DNA from: Syntrophomonas sp. DTU018
GTDB taxonomy: Bacteria > Bacillota > Syntrophomonadia > Syntrophomonadales > Syntrophomonadaceae
Reading direction: 5' to 3'
NCBI GenBank assembly: GCA_001513155.1
Contig: LFSR01000044.1
Location: 1 to 64,000, forward strand
Length of the DNA stretch: 64,000 bases
The translations under genes and the position numbers were made by a program. Each line of letters opens with the position of its first letter. The first letter of the stretch is position 1. The notes under the pieces were generated by a model. That model was given only the letters and a program-made list of their open reading frames with translations, did no database searches and was not told where the DNA came from. Positions 43,970 to 53,297 of the stretch are shown here, one piece after another.

Positions 43970-44827
43970 ATGAGTTCAAGCTTGCGAAAAGTAATTCTAC
44001 TACTGCTGTTAATAATCCTTGCCTATACAATCAGCGGCTGTGGGTCTTCCAAAAGTATGGATGCTGCGGTAGAAACCAGCCATAGCAGAGTAGCTTCTGA
44101 AGCAGAAATGATTAACGATGGCGTTATGTATGATGGTGCAGGGGCAGCCTTGGGGACTAAGCTTGTACATACTCTGGAATATAGCCTTTTAGTATCAGAT
44201 CCTCAGGAAGCAGTCAGCAGAATTATAGAACAGGCTAATAACCTAAACGGATACTTAGTGGAGAGTCATATCTCAGCCCACAATGGTGAATCCAATTATG
44301 CGCGCCTGGTGGTTAAAGTACCCCAGGATAAAATGCATGAGATGTCCAATTATTTGGAATCAATGGGTACGGTTCAAAACCAGTCCATGTATACCGAAGA
44401 TGTAACCACTGAGTATTATGACACCGAAGCGCGGATCAAAGTCTTGCAAAAGGAAGAAGAACGCATGCTGTCATTCATGGATGATGAATCGGCAACTATT
44501 CAGGATTTATTAGCTATTGAACGGGAAATTGCCCAGGTAAGGGAGAAGCGGGAATCACTGCAAGCCCGCATGAATGTGCTGAAAAATCAGGTTAACTATG
44601 CCCAGTTTAATATTCATCTGAATTCTTCCTACGATGAGATTTCCGCTCCTCAAGGTACCGTGTCTAAAGCCAAAGCTGCTTTTATAAAAAGTATTAACTC
44701 GATGATGCAGCTGTTTAACTGGTTAGTGATAATATTCTCTGTAGTACTCCCCTATTTGATCTTGGCAGGATTAGGATACGGCATATTACGTGCTGTTAAA
44801 AAGCGGAGATTAGCAAAAAAGGAATAG
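43970..44827 (+). CDS. DUF4349 lipoprotein
   Basis: 285 aa. Signal peptide with lipobox ISGC (Cys at about 24), then a DUF4349 domain (LVHTLEYSLLVSDPQEAVSRI... to about 225) with a coiled-coil hairpin rich in Glu/Arg (about 140-195). A C-terminal transmembrane helix (about 248-272) and a basic tail follow. ATG 43970 follows GAGGGAGG. It is probably an envelope protein. Family function is unknown. Confidence 0.82.
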   Translation: MSSSLRKVILLLLLIILAYTISGCGSSKSMDAAVETSHSRVASEAEMINDGVMYDGAGAALGTKLVHTLEYSLLVSDPQEAVSRIIEQANNLNGYLVESHISAHNGESNYARLVVKVPQDKMHEMSNYLESMGTVQNQSMYTEDVTTEYYDTEARIKVLQKEEERMLSFMDDESATIQDLLAIEREIAQVREKRESLQARMNVLKNQVNYAQFNIHLNSSYDEISAPQGTVSKAKAAFIKSINSMMQLFNWLVIIFSVVLPYLILAGLGYGILRAVKKRRLAKKE

Positions 44828-44845
44828 TCATAGACCGATAGATGA

Positions 44846-44882
44846 AAACAGGGAGCGACTGGTCTGCCAGCGCTCCCTGTTT
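44846..44882. terminator. Bidirectional terminator
   Basis: AACAGGGAGCG (44848-44858) pairs with CGCTCCCTGTT (44871-44881). T-rich sequence lies at one end and A-rich at the other. It lies between convergent genes 44827 and 44891. Confidence 0.8.
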
Positions 44883-44890
44883 CCTATGAG

Positions 44891-45868
44891 TTATCGTTTT
44901 TGAAAATAGAATACATCGTTGTCACAGGTAATCTGCAGTACCCCTTGCTGAAACAGGTGATAAAGATGAGACATGGCTTCACCTACAGCGAAAAGCTTCT
45001 GACCCCAGGGAAAATCGTGCCATTCCTTGATGGTGAGGTCCCATTTCATCTGTTTAGCTACCTGGGTACCAGTTAATCTTTGGCTGCCAAGAATGTCCAG
45101 TACATTTGCCAGACGTGCTTGATGATGGTTTTTTAATTCATTTATTCTGCCTTGACAATCGTGTATGATATTGCGGTGACCCGGTAAAACCACCTCAACA
45201 TCTAAGGCGGCTATACGGTCCAAACTGTTCAGATAATTACCCAATACATCCTCCCCCAACTGCCACAGGGTTATGTTGGGGGTAATTTTATCCAGGATAT
45301 GATCTCCTGACAGCAGGAGTTTCTTTTCCTGATCATACAGGCATATATGTCCGGGAGTATGTCCTTTGGTTTCCAGGCACTTGAAGCAGTATGAGCCTAC
45401 CTTTATGACATATCCTTCCTCTACGGTAGTAAAACCGTGGAATCTTTCCGGTGCATAACGATAACCCGGATGGCGCTCAATGGTGTTTTCGATTCCATCA
45501 GCTATTAAACCACTGTTGAGCAGAAATCTGCTGAATATTTTCCAATGAGCACTCTCCTGTCCGCCTCCTACCACATAAGCATCCGGTTCACTCATCCAAA
45601 CTGTAGTTTCAGGAGTGACCAGAAAACTAAGCAGTCCGGCATGGTCGGAATGCAAGTGGGTAATAAAGAGATCAGTGTTTTCCATACGGACGTTTAATTC
45701 CTGCAAAGCGCTAACCATGGCCTGGCGTGATTCCTCACAATTAAACCCCGTATCCACCAATAGATTTCGTTCATTACCTCGAATAAAGTAGGAATTGGTA
45801 GCCCTTAAAGGGTTTTTGGGTAAAGGAATTTCTATTTTGAAAATGTCTGGCAATACTTGTTCAATCAT
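44891..45868 (-). CDS. MBL-fold metallo-hydrolase
   Basis: 325 aa. The metal motif is THLHSDHAG (HxHxDH, about 69-76). TKGHTPGH and LLSGDHIL give the further metal ligands, and PGHRNII the distal His. The C-terminal helical tail (GTQVAKQMKWD, VGEAMSHLYHL) resembles the winged-helix tail of LACTB2-like hydrolases. AAGGAGAG precedes ATG 45868. The crotonase gene upstream on the same strand may be in the same operon. Thioester or phosphate substrates are both possible. Confidence 0.85.
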   Translation of the reverse strand: MIEQVLPDIFKIEIPLPKNPLRATNSYFIRGNERNLLVDTGFNCEESRQAMVSALQELNVRMENTDLFITHLHSDHAGLLSFLVTPETTVWMSEPDAYVVGGGQESAHWKIFSRFLLNSGLIADGIENTIERHPGYRYAPERFHGFTTVEEGYVIKVGSYCFKCLETKGHTPGHICLYDQEKKLLLSGDHILDKITPNITLWQLGEDVLGNYLNSLDRIAALDVEVVLPGHRNIIHDCQGRINELKNHHQARLANVLDILGSQRLTGTQVAKQMKWDLTIKEWHDFPWGQKLFAVGEAMSHLYHLFQQGVLQITCDNDVFYFQKR

Positions 45869-45919
45869 AGCTGCTCTCCTTGCTGAATTATTACTGTGAT
45901 GTAAGTATGCAATTGGCTA

Positions 45920-46708
45920 TTAGCGGCCCTTAAAATTAGCTTCCCTGCGTTCAATAAATGCCCGTACCCCTTCTGCAGCATCTTCACTCTTCATAATAGG
46001 CATGATATCCGGCATTAATCTGGCCAGTGCTTTTCTGGTACCATCCACCCTGGCAATTCGCGCTGACCGTAATGCTGCCTGTACTCCCAAAGGTGCTTGT
46101 TTGGCTATACGATTGGCAATCTCCAGAGCACGATGGAATTGCTGGCCAGGTTCAACCACTTCCTGTACGAGACCAAGACGATAAGCCTCTGCTGCAGTTA
46201 TCTCGTCACCGGTAAGCAGGTAGCGCATAGCGTTACCCCAGCCCAGTTCCTCAAACATGCGCACTGTTGCTCCGCCTACCGGATAAATGCCTCGTTTGAC
46301 TTCAATCTGGGCCAGACGCAGATCTGAGGCTGCAATCCTCACGTCGGTACACAAGAGCATCTCAAAGCCCACGGTATAGCAGATACCTTGCACCGCCATC
46401 ACCAAAGGTTTGCTTAAGCGGCGATCTTCATCCAGACCGAAGGGATCGATCATATCTTCAGGCAGATCAGGCATTTTGCCTTCAGCGAAAACTCCTGTCC
46501 ACTCAGGTAAATCCAGACCGCCTGTAAAATGATCCCCGTGGGCAAACAGCAAGCCGCAGAAAAGATCGGGATCCTGATGCAGCTCTCCATAGGCTTTGGC
46601 CAATTGCCAGTACATATCCAGGCTCAGAGCATTCCTTTTCTCGGGACGATTCAAGCCGATCAGCAGTACATGTCCCTGTCTCTCCACTGTCACCAAATCT
46701 TTACTCAT
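45920..46708 (-). CDS. Enoyl-CoA hydratase/isomerase (crotonase family)
   Basis: 262 aa. It has LLIGLNRPEKRNALSLDMY, the oxyanion-hole segment GDHFTGGLDL and the second block VQGICYTVGFEMLL. The usual catalytic Glu pair of enoyl-CoA hydratase is not clear (IKRGIYPVGGATVR holds the second-site region), so hydratase activity is uncertain. GGAGGG precedes the ATG. It neighbours an MBL hydrolase on the same strand. Confidence 0.8.
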   Translation of the reverse strand: MSKDLVTVERQGHVLLIGLNRPEKRNALSLDMYWQLAKAYGELHQDPDLFCGLLFAHGDHFTGGLDLPEWTGVFAEGKMPDLPEDMIDPFGLDEDRRLSKPLVMAVQGICYTVGFEMLLCTDVRIAASDLRLAQIEVKRGIYPVGGATVRMFEELGWGNAMRYLLTGDEITAAEAYRLGLVQEVVEPGQQFHRALEIANRIAKQAPLGVQAALRSARIARVDGTRKALARLMPDIMPIMKSEDAAEGVRAFIERREANFKGR

Positions 46709-46755
46709 ACCTTTCCCTCCCGAATAATTATTTATATTCCGTTTCCTAGGGGAAC

Positions 46756-46905
46756 TTACTCATCCTGCTGAGGTTTGATACGGCATAATTTTTTCTGCAG
46801 TTCCTTCTTTTTATCCACATGAGCTCCGGCACCACCCCTGAGAAAGTGAGATGTTCCTACTCTAACCTTCTTATAAACTGGTTTGGTTTTAGAGCGCTTA
46901 GTCAT
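46756..46905 (-). CDS. Small basic protein, not recognised
   Basis: 49 aa, very rich in Lys and Arg, with a Gly-rich turn (FLRGGAGAHVDKK). I start at ATG 46905, which has GGAGAAGGAG just upstream; the longer 63-codon frame lacks a site. It could be a nucleic-acid-binding or ribosome-associated protein. There is no family assignment, and it may be cotranscribed with the crotonase that follows. Confidence 0.5.
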   Translation of the reverse strand: MTKRSKTKPVYKKVRVGTSHFLRGGAGAHVDKKKELQKKLCRIKPQQDE

Positions 46906-47124
46906 TCTGCTCCTTCTCCTAAAGGTTGTTTTAATTAAGCATACCATATTGGTACCTGAAAATTACCAATCCTATACAATTATCTTCAAGATTAATACTT
47001 GTTTATGGATGCTCATCCGCTTCATATCTATAATTAAGCCCGGCCATTGAGTAAAATAATATGGTACGCCATTATCTCGTCCTAATACCAACAGCAGTAA
47101 AAGTGACTATAAGGAGGAATAACT

Positions 47125-48243
47125 ATGGCAGGAAATGTTAAGGTAATGGTTGCTCCGGGGCGTTATGTTCAGGGACAAGGAGCTATTTTTGAGATTGGAC
47201 GTCACGTTAAGAAATTAGGTAAGAAAGCACTGGTAATAGGAGGCAAAACTGGTCTGGCCAGTACTCGGGAAGGACGGGAAAAAAGTTTTGCCGAAAATGG
47301 CATCAGCCAGGTGGAGGAACTCTTCGGCGGTGAATGCAGTTCTGCGGAAATTGAGCGCCTGAGTAATCTGGCCAGGGAAAAGGAATGTGATGTGATAGTT
47401 GCCAGTGGAGGCGGCAAAGCCATTGATACCGCTAAGGCCGTCGCCGCAGCGGTAAATGCCCGGACGGTAATTGTACCTACCATAGCATCCAGCGATGCTC
47501 CCTGCAGTGCCATGTCAGTAATTTATAAAGACGATGGTACAATCGAAAGATTCTTCATCCCCCCTACCAACCCAGATTTAGTTTTGGTCGATACTGAAAT
47601 AATAGCCAAGGCACCCGTCAGAATGCTGGTAGCCGGCATGGGTGATGCTTTGGCTACCTGGTTGGAAGCTGATGCTGCTTGTCAATCAGGTGCCCGTAAT
47701 CCTGCCCGGGGACTGCCTACTTCCGCAGCGATGGCTTTGGCCAGGCTGTGTTTTGACATTCTGATGGAATATGGACTGCAGGCTAAAATAGCTAATGAAC
47801 GCCAGGCAGTAACCACCGCTTTGGAAAAAGTAGTTGAGGCCAATATTCTGCTGAGCGGTATCGGTTTTGAGAGCGGTGGGGTGGCTGCAGCCCATTCTCT
47901 CCAGGATGGTTTAAATATGCTGGAAGAATGCCATGACTTTTATCACGGCGAAAAAATAGGATTCTTGGCTCTGGTACAAATGGTATTGGAGGGCCGGCCG
48001 AAAGAGCTTATCCAACAGGTTTATGAGTTCAACTATAAAGTGGGCCTGCCGATTACTTTAGCTGATTTGCACATAGATAACATCAGCGAAGAGCGTCTGA
48101 GAGAAGCTGTGGCTGTTTCCTGCAAGCCCAAAGCCATCATTTATAACCATGCTTTCCCCATTACTGAGGAACTAGTGTTTGATGCTATTTTGACTGCCGA
48201 CGAAATGGGAAAACGTATTAAAGCCGGCCAGCCCATAGTATAA
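47125..48243 (+). CDS. gldA: Glycerol dehydrogenase
   Basis: 372-aa member of the iron/zinc-containing alcohol dehydrogenase family, oxidising glycerol to dihydroxyacetone with NAD. It has VIASGGGKAIDTAKAVA (NAD loop, about 92-108), TIASSDAPCSAMSVIY, and the metal ligands Asp in GMGDALATWLEADA and His in AAAHSLQDGL and CHDFYHGEKIGF. AAGGAGG precedes ATG 47125. Glycerol kinase is encoded 10 kb away, so both oxidative and phosphorylating glycerol routes appear present. Confidence 0.9.
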   Translation: MAGNVKVMVAPGRYVQGQGAIFEIGRHVKKLGKKALVIGGKTGLASTREGREKSFAENGISQVEELFGGECSSAEIERLSNLAREKECDVIVASGGGKAIDTAKAVAAAVNARTVIVPTIASSDAPCSAMSVIYKDDGTIERFFIPPTNPDLVLVDTEIIAKAPVRMLVAGMGDALATWLEADAACQSGARNPARGLPTSAAMALARLCFDILMEYGLQAKIANERQAVTTALEKVVEANILLSGIGFESGGVAAAHSLQDGLNMLEECHDFYHGEKIGFLALVQMVLEGRPKELIQQVYEFNYKVGLPITLADLHIDNISEERLREAVAVSCKPKAIIYNHAFPITEELVFDAILTADEMGKRIKAGQPIV

Positions 48244-48327
48244 ATAGCAGCAACTCCTAGCGGATGGAATATTACTTCGCGGTTAGAATATTATGGATTA
48301 TAATATTTTTAGAAAGGAGTGAAGCGC

Positions 48328-49110
48328 ATGCCGGATTTTGAATATTATGATCTTAATGTGCAAGGCCCTCTGGCTTATGTAACACTGAAGCGGCCTGATC
48401 GCTTAAATACCCTGGGCTTGGGTCCCTGGAAAGAGATTGTCTTAGTTCAGGATGAAATTGAGGCCAACCCTGATATTCGTGTGGTAATTATCAAAGCCGA
48501 TGGCGATCATTTCAGTGCCGGTATTGATCTGCATGACCTGGAAAAGGTTGATTCCCGCTGGGTAGCCGACAATATCCACTGGCTGCAGCGTCTCAATTCT
48601 CGCTGGCAGGACATGAATCCGATAGTAATTGCCGCAGTACATGGGGTTTGCTACGGAGCAGCTTTTGAAATGATTATCGCCTGCGATATCCGCATAGCTT
48701 CGGAAGATGCTCGTTTTTCTATTCCGGAAGTGAGATTCGGCTTATCTCCTGATATGGGAGGCAGTCAAAGGCTGCCGCGCCTGGTAGGTCCTGGCCAGGC
48801 CAAGCGTCTAATTATTGCCTGTGATGAAATTGATGCCCGTGAAGCTAAAGAGATCGGATTGGTGGAAATAGTGGTGCCCAGGGATCAACTGTACGAAAGA
48901 GCTGAGAAAATGGCCAAAAGAATCATTAACAATCCGCCCTGGGCAGTGCGGTTTGCCAAAAAGGCCATTAATGCTTCCCTGGACAGCAGCATAGCGGGAG
49001 GACTCTTACTAGAACAAATTCAATCTATTTTCTGCTGTGGTACGGAAGATCAGAATGAAGCTATCCGGGCTTTCTTTGAAAAACGCAAGCCCCAGTTTCA
49101 GGGGAAATAG
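48328..49110 (+). CDS. Enoyl-CoA hydratase/isomerase (crotonase family)
   Basis: 260 aa. It has AYVTLKRPDRLNTLG, the oxyanion-hole block GDHFSAGIDLHDLE, and AVHGVCYGAAFEMIIACDIRIAS. The region of the second acidic residue, PEVRFGLSPDMGGSQRLPRLVG, resembles delta3,5-delta2,4-dienoyl-CoA isomerase-type members (Asp rather than Glu in SPDMGG). ATG 48328 has AAAGGAG at good distance; the GTG at 48319 overlaps it. It follows gldA by 84 nt. It may serve unsaturated or branched acyl-CoA. Confidence 0.85.
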   Translation: MPDFEYYDLNVQGPLAYVTLKRPDRLNTLGLGPWKEIVLVQDEIEANPDIRVVIIKADGDHFSAGIDLHDLEKVDSRWVADNIHWLQRLNSRWQDMNPIVIAAVHGVCYGAAFEMIIACDIRIASEDARFSIPEVRFGLSPDMGGSQRLPRLVGPGQAKRLIIACDEIDAREAKEIGLVEIVVPRDQLYERAEKMAKRIINNPPWAVRFAKKAINASLDSSIAGGLLLEQIQSIFCCGTEDQNEAIRAFFEKRKPQFQGK

Positions 49111-49135
49111 CCGGAAACAGGATATATAAACAACG

Positions 49136-49181
49136 AGGCTGTCCCCAACCCGCCAGCGGACTAAGGGACAGCCTTTTCTTT
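49136..49181 (+). terminator. Intrinsic terminator
   Basis: AGGCTGTCCC (49136-49146) pairs with GGGACAGCCT (49165-49174), followed by TTTCTTT. It ends the gldA-crotonase transcript before the convergent SLH gene. Confidence 0.85.
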
Positions 49182-49198
49182 GCCTAGTACAAATGGAG

Positions 49199-50524
49199 TT
49201 AGAATAACCCGGCTATAAAGTTATCCCCGAAACTATCCAGGGGGAATCTGAACTCCTGTATTCCCGCAACATAAGGAGCGATTTCATAGAGACCAAAATA
49301 GATAACCAGATTACCTTCTTCTATATAAAAGGGTTGGTTTTCGGTGATGCTCTGGAAACCCAATTCCCCATCAAAAAAGATCCCATCACTGGCCTCAATT
49401 TGTTTTTTTATTTCCTGGTTAATTATAGAAATATAGTCATAATCCGGTGCAAACAGATCACTTAACCTTAATTCCCCACCGGTGGTCAGGTCTATATTGT
49501 AAGCCCGGCGGTCAGTAAAACCATGAGCTCCCCCGGTATAGCTGTAGTATTCAATATACAGGCTCAGGAAGCGATCGCTGCAGAAGCTTTCCTGAACGCG
49601 GGACATAGCCACATAGTCATGAACAGGATAACCGTATTGCTTGGCATTATTTACATACTCCTCCAAAGTGGAAGCTACTTCTTGCCGGAAATCTTCAGCC
49701 TCTTTTACCCAGCGGGAGTTGATTTGCTCCTGCAGTGATTGATCAGGCATACCAGTTATTACTGGCAGTTCCAAGTCCACCTCCATATTTTCCTGTTTCT
49801 CTTTTATTATCTTCTTTTCCAGTCTTAAGTCCTGCTGGGAGTCAGGTGCAGGTGGTTGAGCATTCAGATCAATGATTTCTTTACAGGCGGTAATGATGCG
49901 AGCCAGTTCTGCCCGAGTCAGGCTGTCCTGAGGACGAAAATACCCGTCATCGCCTTTCATGATTCCCGTATTGTGAACAAAAACCACCGCATTCATTTCT
50001 TGATTGCTTAGACCTTCGGTGTCTTTAAATTCGGGCATCAGCATAATCATAGGCACACTGATACCTTTGGCGGTAAAGGCATTTTGGATAGCCTGTGCCA
50101 TTTCCAGCCGGATTATAGGACGGTCCGGGTAAAAGAGGTCGCCCTGGAAAGGAAATACTTCATTTATTGCGCACAGGAGAACTGATTGAGCATACCAGGT
50201 ATCTTCCTTTACATCCTGGAAAAAGTCAGATACAGCCGGCTCTTTGACATCCTGCTGTTTATCGTGGTTTAATGCGAAAGCTCGCGCTAGAACCGAGGCT
50301 GCCTGGGAGCGAGTAACTAACTGGTTGGGGGCAAATATCATTTCACCCCGTTCATTTTTCCCTATTCCCATCATTAACTGTTGTTCTGCAGCTTTGGCAA
50401 TATACGTCTGGGCCCAGTGATCCCTGGTATCGCTGAAGATCTGATCAGAACTGGCTGAAGCTATCCCCGGCATACAAAGGGTGAAAGTAATAACTGCACT
50501 TATTGCTGTGAAACGTTTGAACAT
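49199..50524 (-). CDS. SLH-domain protein with DUF3298-like C-terminal domain
   Basis: 441 aa with a signal peptide (about 1-25). Three surface-layer homology repeats follow (first DTRDHWAQTYIAKAAEQQLMMG; also PDRPIIRLEMAQAI and FRPQDSLTRAELARII). After a linker there is a DUF4163/DUF3298 (RsiV-type) domain with YVAMSRVQESFCSDRFLSLYIE and YSYTGGAHGFTDRRAYNIDL. The protein is exported and probably bound to secondary wall polymer. I use ATG 50524, which has AGGAGGT upstream, and drop a 20-codon extension. Confidence 0.85.
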   Translation of the reverse strand: MFKRFTAISAVITFTLCMPGIASASSDQIFSDTRDHWAQTYIAKAAEQQLMMGIGKNERGEMIFAPNQLVTRSQAASVLARAFALNHDKQQDVKEPAVSDFFQDVKEDTWYAQSVLLCAINEVFPFQGDLFYPDRPIIRLEMAQAIQNAFTAKGISVPMIMLMPEFKDTEGLSNQEMNAVVFVHNTGIMKGDDGYFRPQDSLTRAELARIITACKEIIDLNAQPPAPDSQQDLRLEKKIIKEKQENMEVDLELPVITGMPDQSLQEQINSRWVKEAEDFRQEVASTLEEYVNNAKQYGYPVHDYVAMSRVQESFCSDRFLSLYIEYYSYTGGAHGFTDRRAYNIDLTTGGELRLSDLFAPDYDYISIINQEIKKQIEASDGIFFDGELGFQSITENQPFYIEEGNLVIYFGLYEIAPYVAGIQEFRFPLDSFGDNFIAGLF

Positions 50525-50682
50525 ACACTGACCTCCTGAATGTTTTCTATTAGAAAATACGCCTTTAGCTATTAATACTTTCAAAGGAGAAAGGATTTTT
50601 CTCGGTAAGGGCAGCTAATTAATTATATAAAACCAGGTCCGAATGTAAATGCTAATACCAAACTAAAGGAAGAGGTGAAGGT

Positions 50683-52236
50683 ATGGATACTATTGATATG
50701 CTTCCCGAGGTGCCCAGCTCATTCTGGATAGATTCCACACCTGGAACCGATTATCCCGCCTTGGACCGGGATATAGGAGTGGACATAGCAATCATCGGCG
50801 GCGGAATCGCGGGTATAACTACGGTCTACTTGTTAAAACAGGCGGGGGGATCGGTGGCGGTACTGGATGCCGATCGTATTCTTCAGGGTACTACCGCCCA
50901 TACCACGTCCAAGCTTACTGCCCAGCACGCTATTATCTACTCCAAAATTAAAAAGCAGATGAGCGCAGAACTAGCCCAGCAATATGCTGATGCCAATATG
51001 TATGCCCTAGATCTGGTAGAACAGATCAGCAAGGAGAAAAAGATAGACTGTGATTTCACCCGGTTGCCGGCTTATACTTTCACACAATCTGACCAGTATG
51101 TTAAACAAATTGAAGAGGAAGTAGAAATAGCCCGCTTATTGGGCCTGAAAGCTTCCTTTCAGCAGGATATTCCCCTGCCCTTTCCGGTCAAAGCAGCCAT
51201 GCGCTTTGATAATCAAGCCCAGTTTCACTGTCTGAAATTCCTGAAGGAACTGGCCCGGCACATTCCCAGCCGGGATAGCTATATATTTGAAAACACCAAG
51301 GCCATCAATATCGAGGAAGGCAGCCCCTTGACCGTTGTCACTGAAACGGGCAAAAAGGTAAGAGCCTCCCATATAGTGATTGCTACTCATTTTCCCTTCT
51401 TTGATGGCGGGGGATTTTATTTTTCCCGTATGTATCTGGAAAGATCATATGTCGTTGCTGCCACTATTGCGGAAGAGTTTCCTGAGGCCCACTTCATATC
51501 CGCAGAAGACCCGGGGCGTTCCCTGCGCTATACTTCCTCTCAATATGGCCCTTTGGTTTTATTTGGGGGTGAACACCACAAAACCGGGCACGGTACCGAT
51601 ACCAACAAGCATTATAAAAATCTGATGGATTTTGCCAACCAGCACTTTCATGTTAAAAAAATCTATTATCGCTGGTCTACCCATGATTGCGTGACCATTG
51701 ATGGTGTACCTTATGTAGGAAACCTCACTTCCCGCAGTCCCAATATTTATGTGGCTACTGGTTTTGGCAAATGGGGCATGAGCAACGGCATAGCCGCGGC
51801 GAAAATAATCAGTGACCTGATCGCCACCGGAGATAATCCCTGGGCTCAGGTCTACAATCCTTCCCGTTTTATCACTTCCGGATCAGCTCTAAAGACATTT
51901 ATCGGTACTAACTTAAGTGTGGCTGAAAAGTATATTACCGGTAAATTGGAACGGGGCGAAAAGGATGCTGATGTTAAAGAAGGAAAAGTAATCGATGTTG
52001 AAGGGCAAAGAATTGGAGCTTACCGGGATGCCGAGGGTGTTCTGCACATGGTAGATACCACCTGTACCCATCTGGGCTGTGAATTAACCTGGAACGATGC
52101 GGAAAAGTCCTGGGATTGCCCCTGTCATGGTTCACGGTTTACCTACGAAGGTGAAATTATTGAAGGACCGGCAATTAACAAGTTACAGCATGTCAAAGCC
52201 GGGCCTAATGAAGTTGAAGCCAGGATTTTCAGTTAA
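50683..52236 (+). CDS. FAD oxidoreductase with C-terminal Rieske domain
   Basis: 517 aa. A DadA-like FAD-dependent oxidase region begins with the dinucleotide motif VDIAIIGGGIAGITTVYLL (about 28-46) and continues with VATGFGKWGMSNGIAAAK. It is fused to a Rieske [2Fe-2S] module near the C terminus (CTHLGC and CPCHGSRF, about 463-490). Family members of this fused type occur in many bacteria without a settled substrate. AGGAAGAGG precedes ATG 50683. It neighbours a UVDE endonuclease, perhaps as stress functions (inference). Confidence 0.88.
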   Translation: MDTIDMLPEVPSSFWIDSTPGTDYPALDRDIGVDIAIIGGGIAGITTVYLLKQAGGSVAVLDADRILQGTTAHTTSKLTAQHAIIYSKIKKQMSAELAQQYADANMYALDLVEQISKEKKIDCDFTRLPAYTFTQSDQYVKQIEEEVEIARLLGLKASFQQDIPLPFPVKAAMRFDNQAQFHCLKFLKELARHIPSRDSYIFENTKAINIEEGSPLTVVTETGKKVRASHIVIATHFPFFDGGGFYFSRMYLERSYVVAATIAEEFPEAHFISAEDPGRSLRYTSSQYGPLVLFGGEHHKTGHGTDTNKHYKNLMDFANQHFHVKKIYYRWSTHDCVTIDGVPYVGNLTSRSPNIYVATGFGKWGMSNGIAAAKIISDLIATGDNPWAQVYNPSRFITSGSALKTFIGTNLSVAEKYITGKLERGEKDADVKEGKVIDVEGQRIGAYRDAEGVLHMVDTTCTHLGCELTWNDAEKSWDCPCHGSRFTYEGEIIEGPAINKLQHVKAGPNEVEARIFS

Positions 52237-52310
52237 ACGGATGCACCATATGCGGCCGTCATTATAGATATGGCGGTCTTTTATTTTGTTTTTTAGAAAG
52301 GTGAGTTTCC

Positions 52311-53273
52311 TTGAAAATTCGTCTAGGTTATGTAGCCATGTCTTCTGTATTGCAAAACTGCTCCCCTTCCAAGACTATAACGGCCGGCAATCTCAGCAAA
52401 ATTGAGCCAAAAGAAGCCAGGCACAGCCGCTTGCTGCGCTTGGCGAGGGAGAACCTGCACAACACTCAGCGTTTGTTTTTTCATAATAAAGCTCACGATA
52501 TTAAAGTGTTTCGCTTGACTTCCAAATTGATTCCTTTGGCCACTCACCCTCTGGCGGAGGATTGGAACTGGTATGAACAGCTTCAGGAGCAACTGGCCTC
52601 TCTAGGTGAATATGCCCGCCAAAACGGGTTTCGGCTTAGCGCCCACCCCGACCATTACACTCTGCTTAATTCACCTCGTGAGGAGGTTGTCTCTGCTTCC
52701 CTGCGGGATCTGGAATACCATCATAAGATATTTCAGGCTATGCAAATGGATGCATCAGCTAAGCTGGTTATACATGTAGGAGGCAGTTATAAGAACAAAA
52801 AAGAATCCCTGCAGAGGTTTAAAGAAAATTTTGCCCTGATACCAGCGGAAATCAGGAGCCGTATTATTTTAGAGAATGATGACAAGATATTCACTGTTGC
52901 CGAGGTGCTGGAACTATGTCACCAGATACATATTCCTATGGTTCTGGATATCCATCATCACTGGTGCAATAACCAGGGGGATGATATCCGGGATTATTTT
53001 GGTGATATTCTGGCCACCTGGAAAGAAGAATCCTTCCCTCCTAAGGTACATGTCTCCAGTCCCCGCAGCAGCAGAAATATTCGGGCCCATGCCGATTATG
53101 TGGATGTGGAGTTTTTCATGTCTTTTGTAGATAAAATACGTGGTTATAACACGGATATTGATGTTATGATTGAAGCCAAGAAAAAGGATGGTGCCCTGTT
53201 CCAGTTGATGGACGATCTGAAAAAAGTTCCATCCATCAAGATCTTGGATGAAGCAACCATCCTGGCAGAGTGA
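52311..53273 (+). CDS. uvsE: UV damage endonuclease (UVDE/UvsE)
   Basis: 320 aa. This TIM-barrel endonuclease nicks 5' to UV photoproducts and other lesions. It begins IRLGYVAMSS and has FRLSAHPDHYTLLNSPRE, KLVIHVGGSYKNKK, ILENDD and MVLDIHHHWCN, which supply the His/Glu/Asp metal ligands. TTG 52311 follows AAAGGTG 7 nt upstream. UVDE is common in spore-formers. No LexA box was seen in the 74-bp gap before it, in contrast to the SOS promoter at 254-302. Confidence 0.9.
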   Translation: MKIRLGYVAMSSVLQNCSPSKTITAGNLSKIEPKEARHSRLLRLARENLHNTQRLFFHNKAHDIKVFRLTSKLIPLATHPLAEDWNWYEQLQEQLASLGEYARQNGFRLSAHPDHYTLLNSPREEVVSASLRDLEYHHKIFQAMQMDASAKLVIHVGGSYKNKKESLQRFKENFALIPAEIRSRIILENDDKIFTVAEVLELCHQIHIPMVLDIHHHWCNNQGDDIRDYFGDILATWKEESFPPKVHVSSPRSSRNIRAHADYVDVEFFMSFVDKIRGYNTDIDVMIEAKKKDGALFQLMDDLKKVPSIKILDEATILAE

Positions 53274-53297
53274 ATCGGATGAGATTATTGAGGCTGA